Assembly: GCA_963739095.1 (NCBI GenBank)
Contig: CAVTZF010000036.1
Location: forward strand, 62,001-126,000
Length of the DNA: 64,000 bases
Direction: 5' to 3'
Source: JACVRW01 sp963739095
Lineage (GTDB): Bacteria; Actinomycetota; Thermoleophilia; Solirubrobacterales; Thermoleophilaceae
This document shows, one piece after another, positions 32,502 through 41,611 of this stretch. Every line of letters starts with the position of its first letter. Positions within the stretch are counted from its first letter, which is position 1. Below the pieces are notes generated by a model, which saw only the letters and a list, made by a program, of their open reading frames with translations, had not been told where the DNA came from and did no database searches. The position numbers were made by a program, and so were the translations under genes.

Positions 32502-33701
32502 TCAGGCGGTCAGCGGTTGCGCGCTCAGCGTGTTCCGGCGCGCCAGCAGAACGACCGCGCCGAGCGCAGACATCGTGACCGCCGCGACCACCCCCGCGCT
32601 CCACGAGTAGTGCTCGACGAGCGAGCCGGCGGTCGCCGCGCCGAGCGCTACCCCCGCGACCAGCGCGGTCAGCGGCCACGTGAACGCCTCGGTGGCCGTC
32701 CCGCGCGGCGCCACGCGCTCGACCAGCTGGTTACGCGAGGCGATCAGCGGCGCGATCGGCAGCCCGCAGAGGATCACGAGCACGGCCATGGTCGCCGGAG
32801 AGCTGGCGGCGAACAGCACGGCGCAGCCGGCCGGCAGCAGCAGCGCGAAGCGCATGTGCACGCTCGTCAGGTGCTCGCGTGCCGGGCGCGCGCCGTACGC
32901 CAGGCCGGCGGCGCCACTCGCGAGCGACCAGACCGCGAGCAGGACGCCGGCGAGCTCCTTCGAACCCTCGGCCGCGCTGAAGGCGGGGAGCACGACCTCG
33001 AGCGTGCCGAGCGCGAAGCCGACGGGAAACGACGCGAGCACGAGCGTCTGCAGCCCGGGCGCCGCGAGCGCGCCGAGCCCGAACGCGCGCGTGCCCTGCG
33101 CGGTCCGCTCCGGATGCGCGTAGGCGCGCAGGCCGGCGAGCATGGCGACCGTGCCGACGAGCACGCAGGCCGCGGACACGACGAGCGCGTACTGGGCGCC
33201 GACCAGCGCGACCGTGATCGTCGTGAGCAGCGGCCCCAGTACGAAGATCAGCTCGATCATCACCGAGTCCAGCGCATACGCGCTCGCCACGAGCTCGGGC
33301 TGCTTCTCGAGCAGGTAGGGCCAGCGCGAGCGCAGCACCGACGAGAGCGGCGGCAGCGCGGCGCCGGTCACGAGCGACGCGAGCGCGAGCAGCGCCACCG
33401 GCGCGCTCGCCACGCCCAGCAGCCAGATCATCAGCAGGCCGCCGGCGTGGATAAGCGCGAGTGGGACCAGGACGCCGTCGCCGCGCCGGTCGACGAGCCG
33501 GCCCTGGAAGGGCGCGCCCGTCGCGCTGCCGAGCGCGAGCGCTCCGGCGCAGATCCCGGCGGAGGCGAACGAGCCGCTCACCTCCTCGACGTAGAGCAGG
33601 ATCGCGAGGCCCGTGATGCCGATCGGCAGGCGGCCGATCACGGTCGCGACGACGACCGTGGCGACGCCGGGCACGCGCAGGATGCTCCGGTAGACCCCCA
33701 C
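32502..33701 (-). CDS. MFS transporter
   Basis: A 399-residue, 12-helix major facilitator protein from the GTG at 33701 (VYRSILRVPGVATVVVATVI). A longer frame extends into the divergent GDPD gene and is less likely. PFQGRLVDRRGDGVLVPLAL resembles the cytoplasmic loop 2-3 motif. Helices alternate with short Ala/Gly-rich loops. Related proteins are annotated as sugar or multidrug transporters, but no substrate can be inferred. It is divergent from the glycerophosphodiesterase gene by 14 bases. Confidence 0.8.
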   Translation of the reverse strand: MGVYRSILRVPGVATVVVATVIGRLPIGITGLAILLYVEEVSGSFASAGICAGALALGSATGAPFQGRLVDRRGDGVLVPLALIHAGGLLMIWLLGVASAPVALLALASLVTGAALPPLSSVLRSRWPYLLEKQPELVASAYALDSVMIELIFVLGPLLTTITVALVGAQYALVVSAACVLVGTVAMLAGLRAYAHPERTAQGTRAFGLGALAAPGLQTLVLASFPVGFALGTLEVVLPAFSAAEGSKELAGVLLAVWSLASGAAGLAYGARPAREHLTSVHMRFALLLPAGCAVLFAASSPATMAVLVILCGLPIAPLIASRNQLVERVAPRGTATEAFTWPLTALVAGVALGAATAGSLVEHYSWSAGVVAAVTMSALGAVVLLARRNTLSAQPLTA

Positions 33702-33715
33702 TCGCTGAGCATTGC

Positions 33716-34729
33716 ATGTCGCTCCTGTTACCTTCCCGCGCCGTGAAGGGGACGCTCTCGAAGGCACTGATCGCGGCGCTCATGGCGGCGGCCCTGCTGC
33801 CCGTCGCGGCCGCCCAGGCGCAGAATCGCTGGCGCGAGCCGAAGGCGATCAACATCGCCCACCAGGGCGGCGAAGACGAGTTCCCCTCCAACACGCTCTA
33901 CGCGTTCCGCGAGGCGGTCAAGGCCGGAGCCGACATGCTCGAGCTCGACGTCGGCGTGACGAAGGACAACAAGGTGATCGTCATGCACGACACCACCGTG
34001 GACGGCAAGACGAACGGCCGCGGCAACGTCTCGTCGTTGACGCTGCGCCAGATCAAGAGGCTCGACGCCGCCCACTGGTTCGCGCCGCGCGCCGACGAGC
34101 ACTACAGCCACGAGCTGCCGCGCCGGGCCTACCGCTTCCGCGGCATCGCGACGGGCAAGCGCAAGCCGCCCAGGGGCTACCGCGCGTCCGACTTCCGCGT
34201 GCCGACCCTGTCGGAGGTCATGCGCGCGTTCCCGCACACGCCGATCAACGTCGAGATCAAGGGCCGCACGCCCGACGAGGAGACGGCGGAGTACGTGCGG
34301 AACGCCGAGGTGCTCGCCGCGCTCCTGAAGAAGACGAGGCGCAGGGACCTGATCGTCGTCTCCTTCCAGCAGGCGGCGGTCGATCGCTTCCACGAGCTCG
34401 TGCCGCGCATCGACCTCGCGCCCGGCATCGCGGGCGCCTCGGTCTGGATCCTCGGCGGCGCTTCGCCGGGGCCCGGCGTGGTCGCCTTCCAGGTGCCGAT
34501 CACGTTCGCGGTGAGCGGCCAGCTGCTCGACATCACGACGAAGGAGAACGTCGCGCGCGCGCATGCGCAGGGCTACGCGTGGCAGAACTGGTTCGGGAGC
34601 GACGATCGCGACTACCCGCCGAGCTGGCGCCGGCTCGTCGACATGTGCGTGGACGGCATCATGACCTCACAACCTGCCGCGCTCGAGCGCGTGCTGCGCA
34701 AGAAGAGAGTCCCCGCCGACTGTCGCTGA
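33716..34729 (+). CDS. Secreted glycerophosphodiester phosphodiesterase-family protein
   Basis: A 337-residue GDPD-fold protein. A signal peptide spans about residues 10-35 (LSKALIAALMAAALLPVAAA). The catalytic TIM-barrel motifs are INIAHQGGEDEFPSNTLYAF (His with N-terminal E-N-T-like segment), DMLELDVGVTKDNKVIVMHD (Glu/Asp metal ligands and second His) and INVEIKGRTPDEET. The usual HRG is HQG here. The C-terminal part includes GYAWQNWFGSDDRDYPPSWR and GIMTSQPAAL. It hydrolyses glycerophosphodiesters from phospholipid or teichoic-acid turnover. The stop is immediately followed by the yceH-like ATG. Confidence 0.88.
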   Translation: MSLLLPSRAVKGTLSKALIAALMAAALLPVAAAQAQNRWREPKAINIAHQGGEDEFPSNTLYAFREAVKAGADMLELDVGVTKDNKVIVMHDTTVDGKTNGRGNVSSLTLRQIKRLDAAHWFAPRADEHYSHELPRRAYRFRGIATGKRKPPRGYRASDFRVPTLSEVMRAFPHTPINVEIKGRTPDEETAEYVRNAEVLAALLKKTRRRDLIVVSFQQAAVDRFHELVPRIDLAPGIAGASVWILGGASPGPGVVAFQVPITFAVSGQLLDITTKENVARAHAQGYAWQNWFGSDDRDYPPSWRRLVDMCVDGIMTSQPAALERVLRKKRVPADCR

Positions 34730-35395
34730 ATGGAGCCAGACGCCGTAGAAATCCGGGTCCTGGGCTGCCTCATCGAGAAGCAGCGGACGACCCCGGACGT
34801 CTACCCGCTGACGCTCAACTCGCTTCGGCTCGCCTGCAACCAGTCGACCAATCGAGACCCGGTGGTCGACTACGACGAAGGCATCATCCGGGGTGCGCTC
34901 GACCGGCTCGTTCAGCGCAAATGGGCGACGCTCGCGAGCTGGGCGAACCGGCGCGCGATGAAGTACCGGCACACGCTCGACCGCGAGCTCGGGCTCGACG
35001 CCGGGGAGATCTCGCTGCTGGCGGTGCTGATGCTGCGTGGCCCGCAGACGCCCGGCGAGCTGCGCACCCGCACCGAGCGTCTGCATCGCGTCGAGGACGC
35101 CGCCGAGCTCGAGGGGACGCTCGAGCGACTGATCGGGCGCGAGCTGGTGGCGGGCGTCGGGCGCCGGCCGGGGCAGCGTGAGGAGCGCTATCGCCAGCTG
35201 CTCGGGGACGGCGCCGACGTGGAGAGCGAGGCGCCGCCGCCGGATGCTGGAATGCAAGACCTGACCCCGTCGCCGGTGGCCGAGCCCGCTCCGCCCGCTG
35301 ACGATGGGCTCAGCGAGCGCGTGGAGCAGCTCGAGCGGGATGTGGCCGAGCTGCGCGAGGGCCTCAGTGCCCTTCGACGCGAGCTCGGCGCCTGA
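34730..35395 (+). CDS. YceH-family protein (DUF480)
   Basis: A 221-residue protein with two winged-helix domains, family DUF480. The signature MEPDAVEIRVLGCLIEKQRT and TPDVYPLTLNSLRLACNQST is unmistakable, followed by LAVLMLRGPQTPGELRTRTE. The C-terminal tail has a predicted coiled coil (VEQLERDVAELREGLSALRR). The ATG abuts the TGA of the GDPD gene, suggesting one transcript. The biochemical role of the family is not established. Confidence 0.9.
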   Translation: MEPDAVEIRVLGCLIEKQRTTPDVYPLTLNSLRLACNQSTNRDPVVDYDEGIIRGALDRLVQRKWATLASWANRRAMKYRHTLDRELGLDAGEISLLAVLMLRGPQTPGELRTRTERLHRVEDAAELEGTLERLIGRELVAGVGRRPGQREERYRQLLGDGADVESEAPPPDAGMQDLTPSPVAEPAPPADDGLSERVEQLERDVAELREGLSALRRELGA

Positions 35396-35454
35396 CGGGC
35401 ACACCGGAACATCCGTCCATACGGGTGTGGAGGGGGTGCTGAGAAGCCGACAAG

Positions 35455-37140
35455 ATGCTCATGCCCCCGGTCCCGGGACAGCGGGGGGAGCGCCCCGCCC
35501 CTGTCATCACATCGGTCGAACCGAGCACTCGGTTCGCCGCGCGCGTCGGCGCGGGCATCTTCGGCGGCGAGGCGGCCGTGCTGCTGGCGGTGGCGGCGCT
35601 GCCCAACCCGAACGCCTGGTCGCAGTCGCGGATCGTCATTCCGGCGATCTGCGCCGTCGTCGCGGTGCTGCTGCATCTGTTCGCGGACCGGATAACCCTG
35701 CCCTGGCTCGAGCTGAGCGTGGCGCTCGGGACTCTGATGGTGTCGGTGCACGCCTGGCAGTGGGGGAGCGGCTCGACGCTGTCGGGCGAGATGCTCTACG
35801 TCTGGCTCGGCCTCTACGTGGCGTATTTCTTTCCCGCGCGCGAGGCGGCGGGCCAGCTCGGCCTGATGGCGGGCGCCTACCTGGTCGTGCTGCTCGCCTC
35901 CGCGCCACCCGATGCGGTGGCCGCCAGCTGGGTCACACTCGCGGGCATCCTGTTTCCGGCCGCCGGGCTGCTGCGCATGGTGCGCGACGGGGTCACCCAG
36001 CTCGTGCGCGGTCTCTCCGAGGCGGCGCACACCGATCCGCTGACGGGCCTCAACAACCGGCTCGCGCTCGACCAGCAGCTGACGGCCGAGGTCGAGCGTG
36101 CGCTGCGTGCCGACGAGCCGCTCAGCGTGGTGATCGGCGACCTCGATCACTTCAAGTCAGTCAACGACCGGCTCGGCCACCGTGCCGGTGACGAAGCGCT
36201 CGTGCGCGTCGGCGCGATCCTCGAGCGCCACCGGCGCGCCGGCGACTCGATCGCGCGCACCGGCGGCGAGGAGTTCACGATCCTGCTCCCGCGGGCGACC
36301 GAGCACGAGGCCTACCTCGTGTCCGAGCGCTTGCGCACCGCCGTGCAGCGCGAGTTCCACGACGACTCGGCGGCGCTCACGTTCTCGTTCGGCGTTGCGA
36401 CCTACCCGGAGCACGGGCGCACGGCAGACACCGTGCTCGAGGCCGCCGACCAAGCGCTCTACGCGGCCAAGGCGCTGGGCCGCAACCGCTGCGTCATCTT
36501 CAACCGCGAGATCGCCGCGATCTTCGCGCCGGAGGCGGGGCGCAGCGCCGACGAGGTCCAGCTCGCGACACTGCTGTCGCTGGCCGAGGCGCTCGACCTG
36601 CGCGACACGGGCACGGCCGACCACTCGCGCAGCGTCGGCCGCTACTGCGCGATGATCGCCCGCGAGCTGGGTCTGCCGCCCGACCGCATCCGGCGCATCG
36701 AGATCGCCGGCATCCTGCACGACATCGGCAAGATCGGCCTGCCGGACGCGATCCTCCAGAAGCCGGGCAAGCTCGGCAAGGCGGAGCTCGCCGAGATCCG
36801 CACGCACCCCGAGATCGGCGGGCAGATCCTGAGCGGCCGCGGCCTCGAGGACCTGCGCGCCTGGGTGATGGCTCACCACGAGCGCCCCGACGGGAAGGGC
36901 TACCCGCGCGGGCTGACCGATGCCGAGATCCCGCTCGAAGCCAAGATCCTGGCCGTCGGCGACGCCTACGAGGCGATGACGGCCAACCGCGTCTACCGGC
37001 CCGGAATCGGCGATCGCGCCGCCCGCGGCGAGCTGCTGCGCTGCGCCGGAACGCAGTTCGATGCGCGTGTGGTGGCCTCGTTCCTGTCGGTGCTGAGTCG
37101 TTTCGACGCGGAGCAGGGAGCACTCGCGTCGCTGGCGTGA
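35455..37140 (+). CDS. Membrane protein with GGDEF and HD-GYP domains (cyclic-di-GMP metabolism)
   Basis: A 561-residue protein. Five or six N-terminal transmembrane helices (about residues 25-185) act as sensor or anchor. A GGDEF diguanylate cyclase domain spans ~195-350 with DPLTGLNNRLALDQQL, GDLDHFKSVNDRLGHRAGDE and the active-site loop RTGGEEFTILLP. An HD-GYP phosphodiesterase domain spans ~370-540 with ADHSRSVGRYCAMIA, GILHDIGKIGLPDAIL and HHERPDGKGYPRGLT. Both catalytic signatures look intact, so it may both make and break c-di-GMP, with balance set by the membrane part. No GGDEF inhibitory RxxD is evident. Confidence 0.92.
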   Translation: MLMPPVPGQRGERPAPVITSVEPSTRFAARVGAGIFGGEAAVLLAVAALPNPNAWSQSRIVIPAICAVVAVLLHLFADRITLPWLELSVALGTLMVSVHAWQWGSGSTLSGEMLYVWLGLYVAYFFPAREAAGQLGLMAGAYLVVLLASAPPDAVAASWVTLAGILFPAAGLLRMVRDGVTQLVRGLSEAAHTDPLTGLNNRLALDQQLTAEVERALRADEPLSVVIGDLDHFKSVNDRLGHRAGDEALVRVGAILERHRRAGDSIARTGGEEFTILLPRATEHEAYLVSERLRTAVQREFHDDSAALTFSFGVATYPEHGRTADTVLEAADQALYAAKALGRNRCVIFNREIAAIFAPEAGRSADEVQLATLLSLAEALDLRDTGTADHSRSVGRYCAMIARELGLPPDRIRRIEIAGILHDIGKIGLPDAILQKPGKLGKAELAEIRTHPEIGGQILSGRGLEDLRAWVMAHHERPDGKGYPRGLTDAEIPLEAKILAVGDAYEAMTANRVYRPGIGDRAARGELLRCAGTQFDARVVASFLSVLSRFDAEQGALASLA

Positions 37141-37183
37141 TCGCGCGCATCCTCGGCGAGGCGCCCGGGTTAGATTTGACGGC

Positions 37184-37846
37184 GTGACCCGTTTCCGCTC
37201 AGGCCTGCTCGCGGTCGGCCCCTGGTGGCCGGAGCAGGTCGACGCGCATTGGCGCGAGGAGCCATACGAGCCGCCGGCCGAGATCGAGCGCGCGGCGGAC
37301 GCTGCCGTCGAGGAGCTGCGCGAGCGCGGCTCACCCGCTCACGACGGCATGGCGACGCGGCTCGTCGGCTGGAGCGACGAGGCTGGGCGCCTTCAGCTCG
37401 AGCTTCAGCCGGTGCGCTGGGCGCTGCGGCTGCTCGAGGGCGGCGCCTCGGACAGCCTGACCGCGCTCTGCGTCGTGCGCTCGACGGACGGTCGCTGGCT
37501 GGCGGGTCGCCGCGCCGGTTGGGTGTCGGTCTGGGCCAACCGCTGGGCGCTGGGTGCCGGCGGGGCCGTCGACCTCGGCGAGAGCCCGGCGCTCACGCTG
37601 TCGCGCGAGCTCTCGGAGGAGTGGGGGCTCGAGCCCGAGCGCCTCTCCGTCGAGGCGCTCGTCGGCCTGCCGAACGGCATGACCATGCTCGTGGGCCTCG
37701 CAATCGTCCCCGAGGGCGTCGAACCCGTCCCCGACGCGGAGCACGACGATTGGGCGTGGTGGCCCGCGAACGTCGACGACTGGCCCGCCGAGGCGGACGA
37801 GCGCCTCAAGGTGATGGCGGGGATGCTGTCGGCCAGGCCGGTGTGA
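37184..37846 (+). CDS. Nudix hydrolase
   Basis: A 220-residue protein with a complete Nudix box, G-x5-E-x7-RE-U-x-EE-x-GU: GAVDLGESPALTLSRELSEE followed by WGL (about residues 127-149). It starts at GTG 37184. The N-terminal ~90 residues (LLAVGPWWPEQVDAHWREEP) are an extension with acidic helices. The substrate is a nucleoside diphosphate linked to some moiety; the exact one is unknown. It is followed by a large inverted repeat and then by the convergent msrA gene. Confidence 0.85.
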   Translation: MTRFRSGLLAVGPWWPEQVDAHWREEPYEPPAEIERAADAAVEELRERGSPAHDGMATRLVGWSDEAGRLQLELQPVRWALRLLEGGASDSLTALCVVRSTDGRWLAGRRAGWVSVWANRWALGAGGAVDLGESPALTLSRELSEEWGLEPERLSVEALVGLPNGMTMLVGLAIVPEGVEPVPDAEHDDWAWWPANVDDWPAEADERLKVMAGMLSARPV

Positions 37847-37887
37847 CGCGTGGCTCGACCGGGTCGCGCCGAACCGGTCTCGGGCAT

Positions 37888-37991
37888 CGGCTGGGGAAGG
37901 GGGTAATGCCCGAACATTCCTGACTTCTATGGCCAGGAGCCATAAAAGTCAGGAACAACGGGCTCGGCTCGGGCCACCCCTTACCCAGCCG
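37888..37991. repeat. Nested long inverted repeat between convergent genes
   Basis: Concentric arms pair as follows: CGGCTGGG (37888-37895) with CCCAGCCG (37984-37991); AAGGGG (37897-37902) with CCCCTT (37977-37982); GCCCG (37908-37912) with CGGGC (37959-37963); TTCCTGACTT (37917-37926) with AAGTCAGGAA (37946-37955); TATGGC (37928-37933) with GCCATA (37939-37944); loop CAGGA. In total about 35 pairs. It lies between the Nudix and msrA stop codons. It could be a two-way terminator, a mobile palindromic repeat or a structured RNA. Confidence 0.75.
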
Positions 37992-38034
37992 CCGTTACGG
38001 CCGAGCGGCTGGGCGGGGCGTTGCTCGAAAGCCG

Positions 38035-38691
<657 letters not shown>

Positions 38692-38718
38692 ACCTATTGA
38701 GGTTAGTGTCCCGCGTCA

Positions 38719-39927
38719 ATGGCGCTCGTTACGGACCTCGAGCTTCCGGTGCTCGACTACCTCGGCCCGGACCTGAAGGGCGAGCGCTTCCACGACACGA
38801 TGCGCGAGCTCAGTGAGCGGAGCTGGATCGCGAGCTCGCCGATCGGCTTCATCGTGCTCGACCGCGAGGCGGCCGCCTTCTTCCTGCGCACGCGCAGCGC
38901 GACCTTCCCCGGGATGCGGATCGCGGAGATGTTCGAGGTGCCGGAGGGGCCGCTGCTCGAGGAGATGCGGCGCAACATCCTGCACATAAACGGCGACGCG
39001 CACCGGCGCCTGCGCAACCTCGTCAACCCCGCCTTCACGCCGCGCGCGGCGGATCGCTGGCGGCCCGCGATGCGCGAGTTCCTCGAGCGTCTCTGGGAGC
39101 CGCTCGAGGGGGCGGGCTCGTGCGAGTTCGTGGAGGCGTTCGCCAAGCCCTACCCGTCGCTGACGATCGCGACGGTGATGGGCGCGCCGCTCGAGGACGC
39201 TCCGAAGCTGCACGAGTGGTCGAACATGATCCAGCGCCAGTTCGACCCGGCCAGCCTGATGAATGAGCGCGAGCTGATCGAGCGCGCCTGCGAGGAGTTC
39301 TACGAGTGGGCCGCGGCGCTGATCGAGCGGCGCCGCGACGACCCGGGCGACGACCTCATCTCCACTCTGATCGCCGCCGAGCAGGACGGTGACCGGTTGT
39401 CGGAGACCGAATGCATGAACCTCGTCCTGAACGTCCTCGTGGGCGGCGTCGACACGACCCAGTCGCAGCTGGCGCACGGGCTGCGCGTGTTCGCGGGCAG
39501 TCCGGAGCAGTGGGAGCTGCTGGCCGCGGAGCCCGAGCGGGCGAAGGCGGCCGTGGAGGAGCTGCTTCGCTACGAGCCGATCACGCCGTTCACGGCGCGC
39601 GTCCTGCACGAGCAGGTCGAGTACCGCGACGTGACCTTCCCGGCGGACACGATCGTGATGGTCTGCGCGTTCACCGGAAACCGCGACGGGGTAGAGGGCG
39701 ACCCGGAGATGTTCGACATCACCACCGAGCGCGGCGACGCCAAGCCGCTCACCTTTGGCGCCGGGATCCACTACTGCCTGGGCGCGAACCTGGCGCGCGC
39801 CGAGCTGCAGGAGGCGCTCAGCTTCCTGCCGGAGCGGATGCCCGGCCTGGCGCTCGACGGCGACCCCGAGCTCGGGTCGATCCACGGCATCTACGGACTG
39901 GAAAGGCTTCCACTCAGATGGACATAG
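38719..39927 (+). CDS. Cytochrome P450
   Basis: A 402-residue soluble bacterial P450. The heme-binding loop is LTFGAGIHYCLGANLARAEL (F-G-x-G-x-H-x-C-x-G). The I helix is NVLVGGVDTTQSQLAHGLRV (GGxDTT), the K-helix ExxR is AVEELLRYEP, and the C-helix region is GDAHRRLRNLVNPAFTPRAA. It inserts oxygen into an unknown substrate and needs ferredoxin partners that are not next to it. It overlaps the LLM gene by 10 bases, suggesting a co-expressed oxidation module with LLM enzyme and hydrolase. Confidence 0.93.
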   Translation: MALVTDLELPVLDYLGPDLKGERFHDTMRELSERSWIASSPIGFIVLDREAAAFFLRTRSATFPGMRIAEMFEVPEGPLLEEMRRNILHINGDAHRRLRNLVNPAFTPRAADRWRPAMREFLERLWEPLEGAGSCEFVEAFAKPYPSLTIATVMGAPLEDAPKLHEWSNMIQRQFDPASLMNERELIERACEEFYEWAAALIERRRDDPGDDLISTLIAAEQDGDRLSETECMNLVLNVLVGGVDTTQSQLAHGLRVFAGSPEQWELLAAEPERAKAAVEELLRYEPITPFTARVLHEQVEYRDVTFPADTIVMVCAFTGNRDGVEGDPEMFDITTERGDAKPLTFGAGIHYCLGANLARAELQEALSFLPERMPGLALDGDPELGSIHGIYGLERLPLRWT

Positions 39928-40736
39928 GCCTGGCGCTGTTCCCGACCGACTACACGATGGCCCCGCCGCGAGTGGCGCAGCTCGCCGAGCAGCGCGGCTT
40001 CAGCGCGCTGCTGTTCCCGGAGCACACGCACATCCCGGTGAGCCGCGAGACGCCCTACCCGGGCGGCGGCGAGCTACCGCCGGAGTACAGCCACACGCAC
40101 GACCTGTTCGTGGCGATGGCCATGGCCGCTGCCGTGACCGAGCGCATCGAGGTCGGCTCCGGGGTCTGCCTCGTGCCGCAGCACGATCCGATCATCACCG
40201 CGAATGCGGTCGCCTCGATCGACGCGATCTCGGGCGGGCGCGTCCTGTTCGGCGTCGGCGCCGGCTGGAACCGCGAGGAGATGCGCAACCACGGCACCGA
40301 CCCGGGCCGGCGCTTCAAGCTCATGCGCGAGCGCATCGAGGCGATGAAGGCGATCTGGACGGAGGACGAGGCCGAGTATCACGGCGAGTTCGTCGACTTC
40401 GACCCGATCTGGTGCTGGCCCAAGCCGGCGCACAAGCCGCATCCGCCGGTGCTCGTCGGCGGCACCGGCGAGAAGGTGCTCGACCGCGTACTGGCTTACG
40501 GCGACGGGTGGATGCCGAACCGCGTCACCGACCCCGAGGCGCTCGGGAAGCGCATCGAGGAGCTGCGCGACCGTGCCGGCCGGCGCGTGCCCGTGTCCGT
40601 GTTCGGGGCGAAGCCGGACGCCGGCTTCCTCGAGCAGCTGGCCGCGGTCGGAGTCGACCGGGCCTTGCTCTACCTGACTCCACGCGAGCCCGAGGCGGTC
40701 GAGCGCCAGCTCGACGGGTACACCGAGTTCCTCTGA
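39918..40736 (+). CDS. LLM-class F420-dependent oxidoreductase
   Basis: A 272-residue luciferase-like enzyme starting at ATG 39918 within the end of the P450 gene. DIGLALFPTDYTMAPPRVAQ, SALLFPEHTHIPVSRETPYP, TERIEVGSGVCLVPQHDPII, DAISGGRVLFGVGAGWNREE and VLVGGTGEKVLDRVLAYGDG are the hallmarks of the actinobacterial TIGR03619-like F420 group (recalled, not searched). It probably transfers hydride from reduced F420. Its stop overlaps the hydrolase start by one base (TGATG). Confidence 0.88.
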   Translation: MDIGLALFPTDYTMAPPRVAQLAEQRGFSALLFPEHTHIPVSRETPYPGGGELPPEYSHTHDLFVAMAMAAAVTERIEVGSGVCLVPQHDPIITANAVASIDAISGGRVLFGVGAGWNREEMRNHGTDPGRRFKLMRERIEAMKAIWTEDEAEYHGEFVDFDPIWCWPKPAHKPHPPVLVGGTGEKVLDRVLAYGDGWMPNRVTDPEALGKRIEELRDRAGRRVPVSVFGAKPDAGFLEQLAAVGVDRALLYLTPREPEAVERQLDGYTEFL

Positions 40737-41611
40737 TGGGCGCGCCCGTCCGGCTCCCGGACGGCCGCGCGCTGGGCATCGAGCGGCTCGGGATGCCGGG
40801 CGGCACGCCCGTTCTGGCATTCCACGGCCTGCCGGGCTCGCGGCTCGACTTCCTGTCGGAGTCGCGCGCGTGTGCGCAGGCCGGCGTCGAGCTGATCGCG
40901 GTCGACCGGCCGGGCTTCGGGCTCTCGTCGCCCTCGCCGGGGCGCGTCCCGCTCGACTGGGCGTCCGACGTGGCCGGGCTCGCCGACGCGCTCGGGCTCG
41001 AGCGTTTCGCCGTGCTCGGCTACTCGGCCGGGGGCAAGTACGCGCTGGCGTGCGCCCGCGCGCTGCCCGATCGGGTCGAGGCAGCTGCCGTCGTCTCGGG
41101 CAGCGGCCCGCCGGAGATGCCGGGCTGGGAGGAGGGGATGATCCCGGCCGAGCGGCTCGTGCAGTGGGCGTCGCTGCACGCGGAGCCGCTGGCGCGGGCC
41201 TGCTGGGCGCTGGTGGGCGCGCTCGCTCGGCGCCTGCCGGGTCCGGTCATGGCGGCCTTCGCGCGCAGCCTCGACGGTACGGACCGTGAGCTCGCGGACG
41301 AGCCGCGCGTGCGTGATGCCCTGCTCGTGAGCCTGCTCGAGTGCCTGCGCCAGGGCGGCGCCGCGACGGTCGAGGACTACGCGATCGAGGGCCGTGGCTG
41401 GGGCTTCGATCTGGCCGGCATCGAGGTGCCGGTGATGCTCTGGCACGGCGACCGCGACGACGAGGTGCCGCTCGCCCACGCGCGCTGGATCGCCGATCAG
41501 ATTCCGCGAGCGACGCTCGAGGTCGTCGAGGGCGCCGGCCATCTGATCTTTGGCCGGCTCGGGCCGATCTCGGCCGCGCTGCGTGATGCGGCTACGCCGC
41601 GAACAGCGTGA
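40736..41611 (+). CDS. Alpha/beta hydrolase
   Basis: A 291-residue hydrolase. VLAFHGLPGSRLDFLSESRA holds the oxyanion HG, IAVDRPGFGLSSPSPG is the canonical following turn, and FAVLGYSAGGKYALACARAL is the nucleophile elbow (G-x-S-x-G). MLWHGDRDDEVPLAHARWIA supplies the acid and EVVEGAGHLIF the catalytic His. It is translationally coupled to the F420 oxidoreductase and P450, so it may hydrolyse an ester or lactone formed by them. It overlaps the convergent nucS end by 20 bases. Confidence 0.87.
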   Translation: MGAPVRLPDGRALGIERLGMPGGTPVLAFHGLPGSRLDFLSESRACAQAGVELIAVDRPGFGLSSPSPGRVPLDWASDVAGLADALGLERFAVLGYSAGGKYALACARALPDRVEAAAVVSGSGPPEMPGWEEGMIPAERLVQWASLHAEPLARACWALVGALARRLPGPVMAAFARSLDGTDRELADEPRVRDALLVSLLECLRQGGAATVEDYAIEGRGWGFDLAGIEVPVMLWHGDRDDEVPLAHARWIADQIPRATLEVVEGAGHLIFGRLGPISAALRDAATPRTA

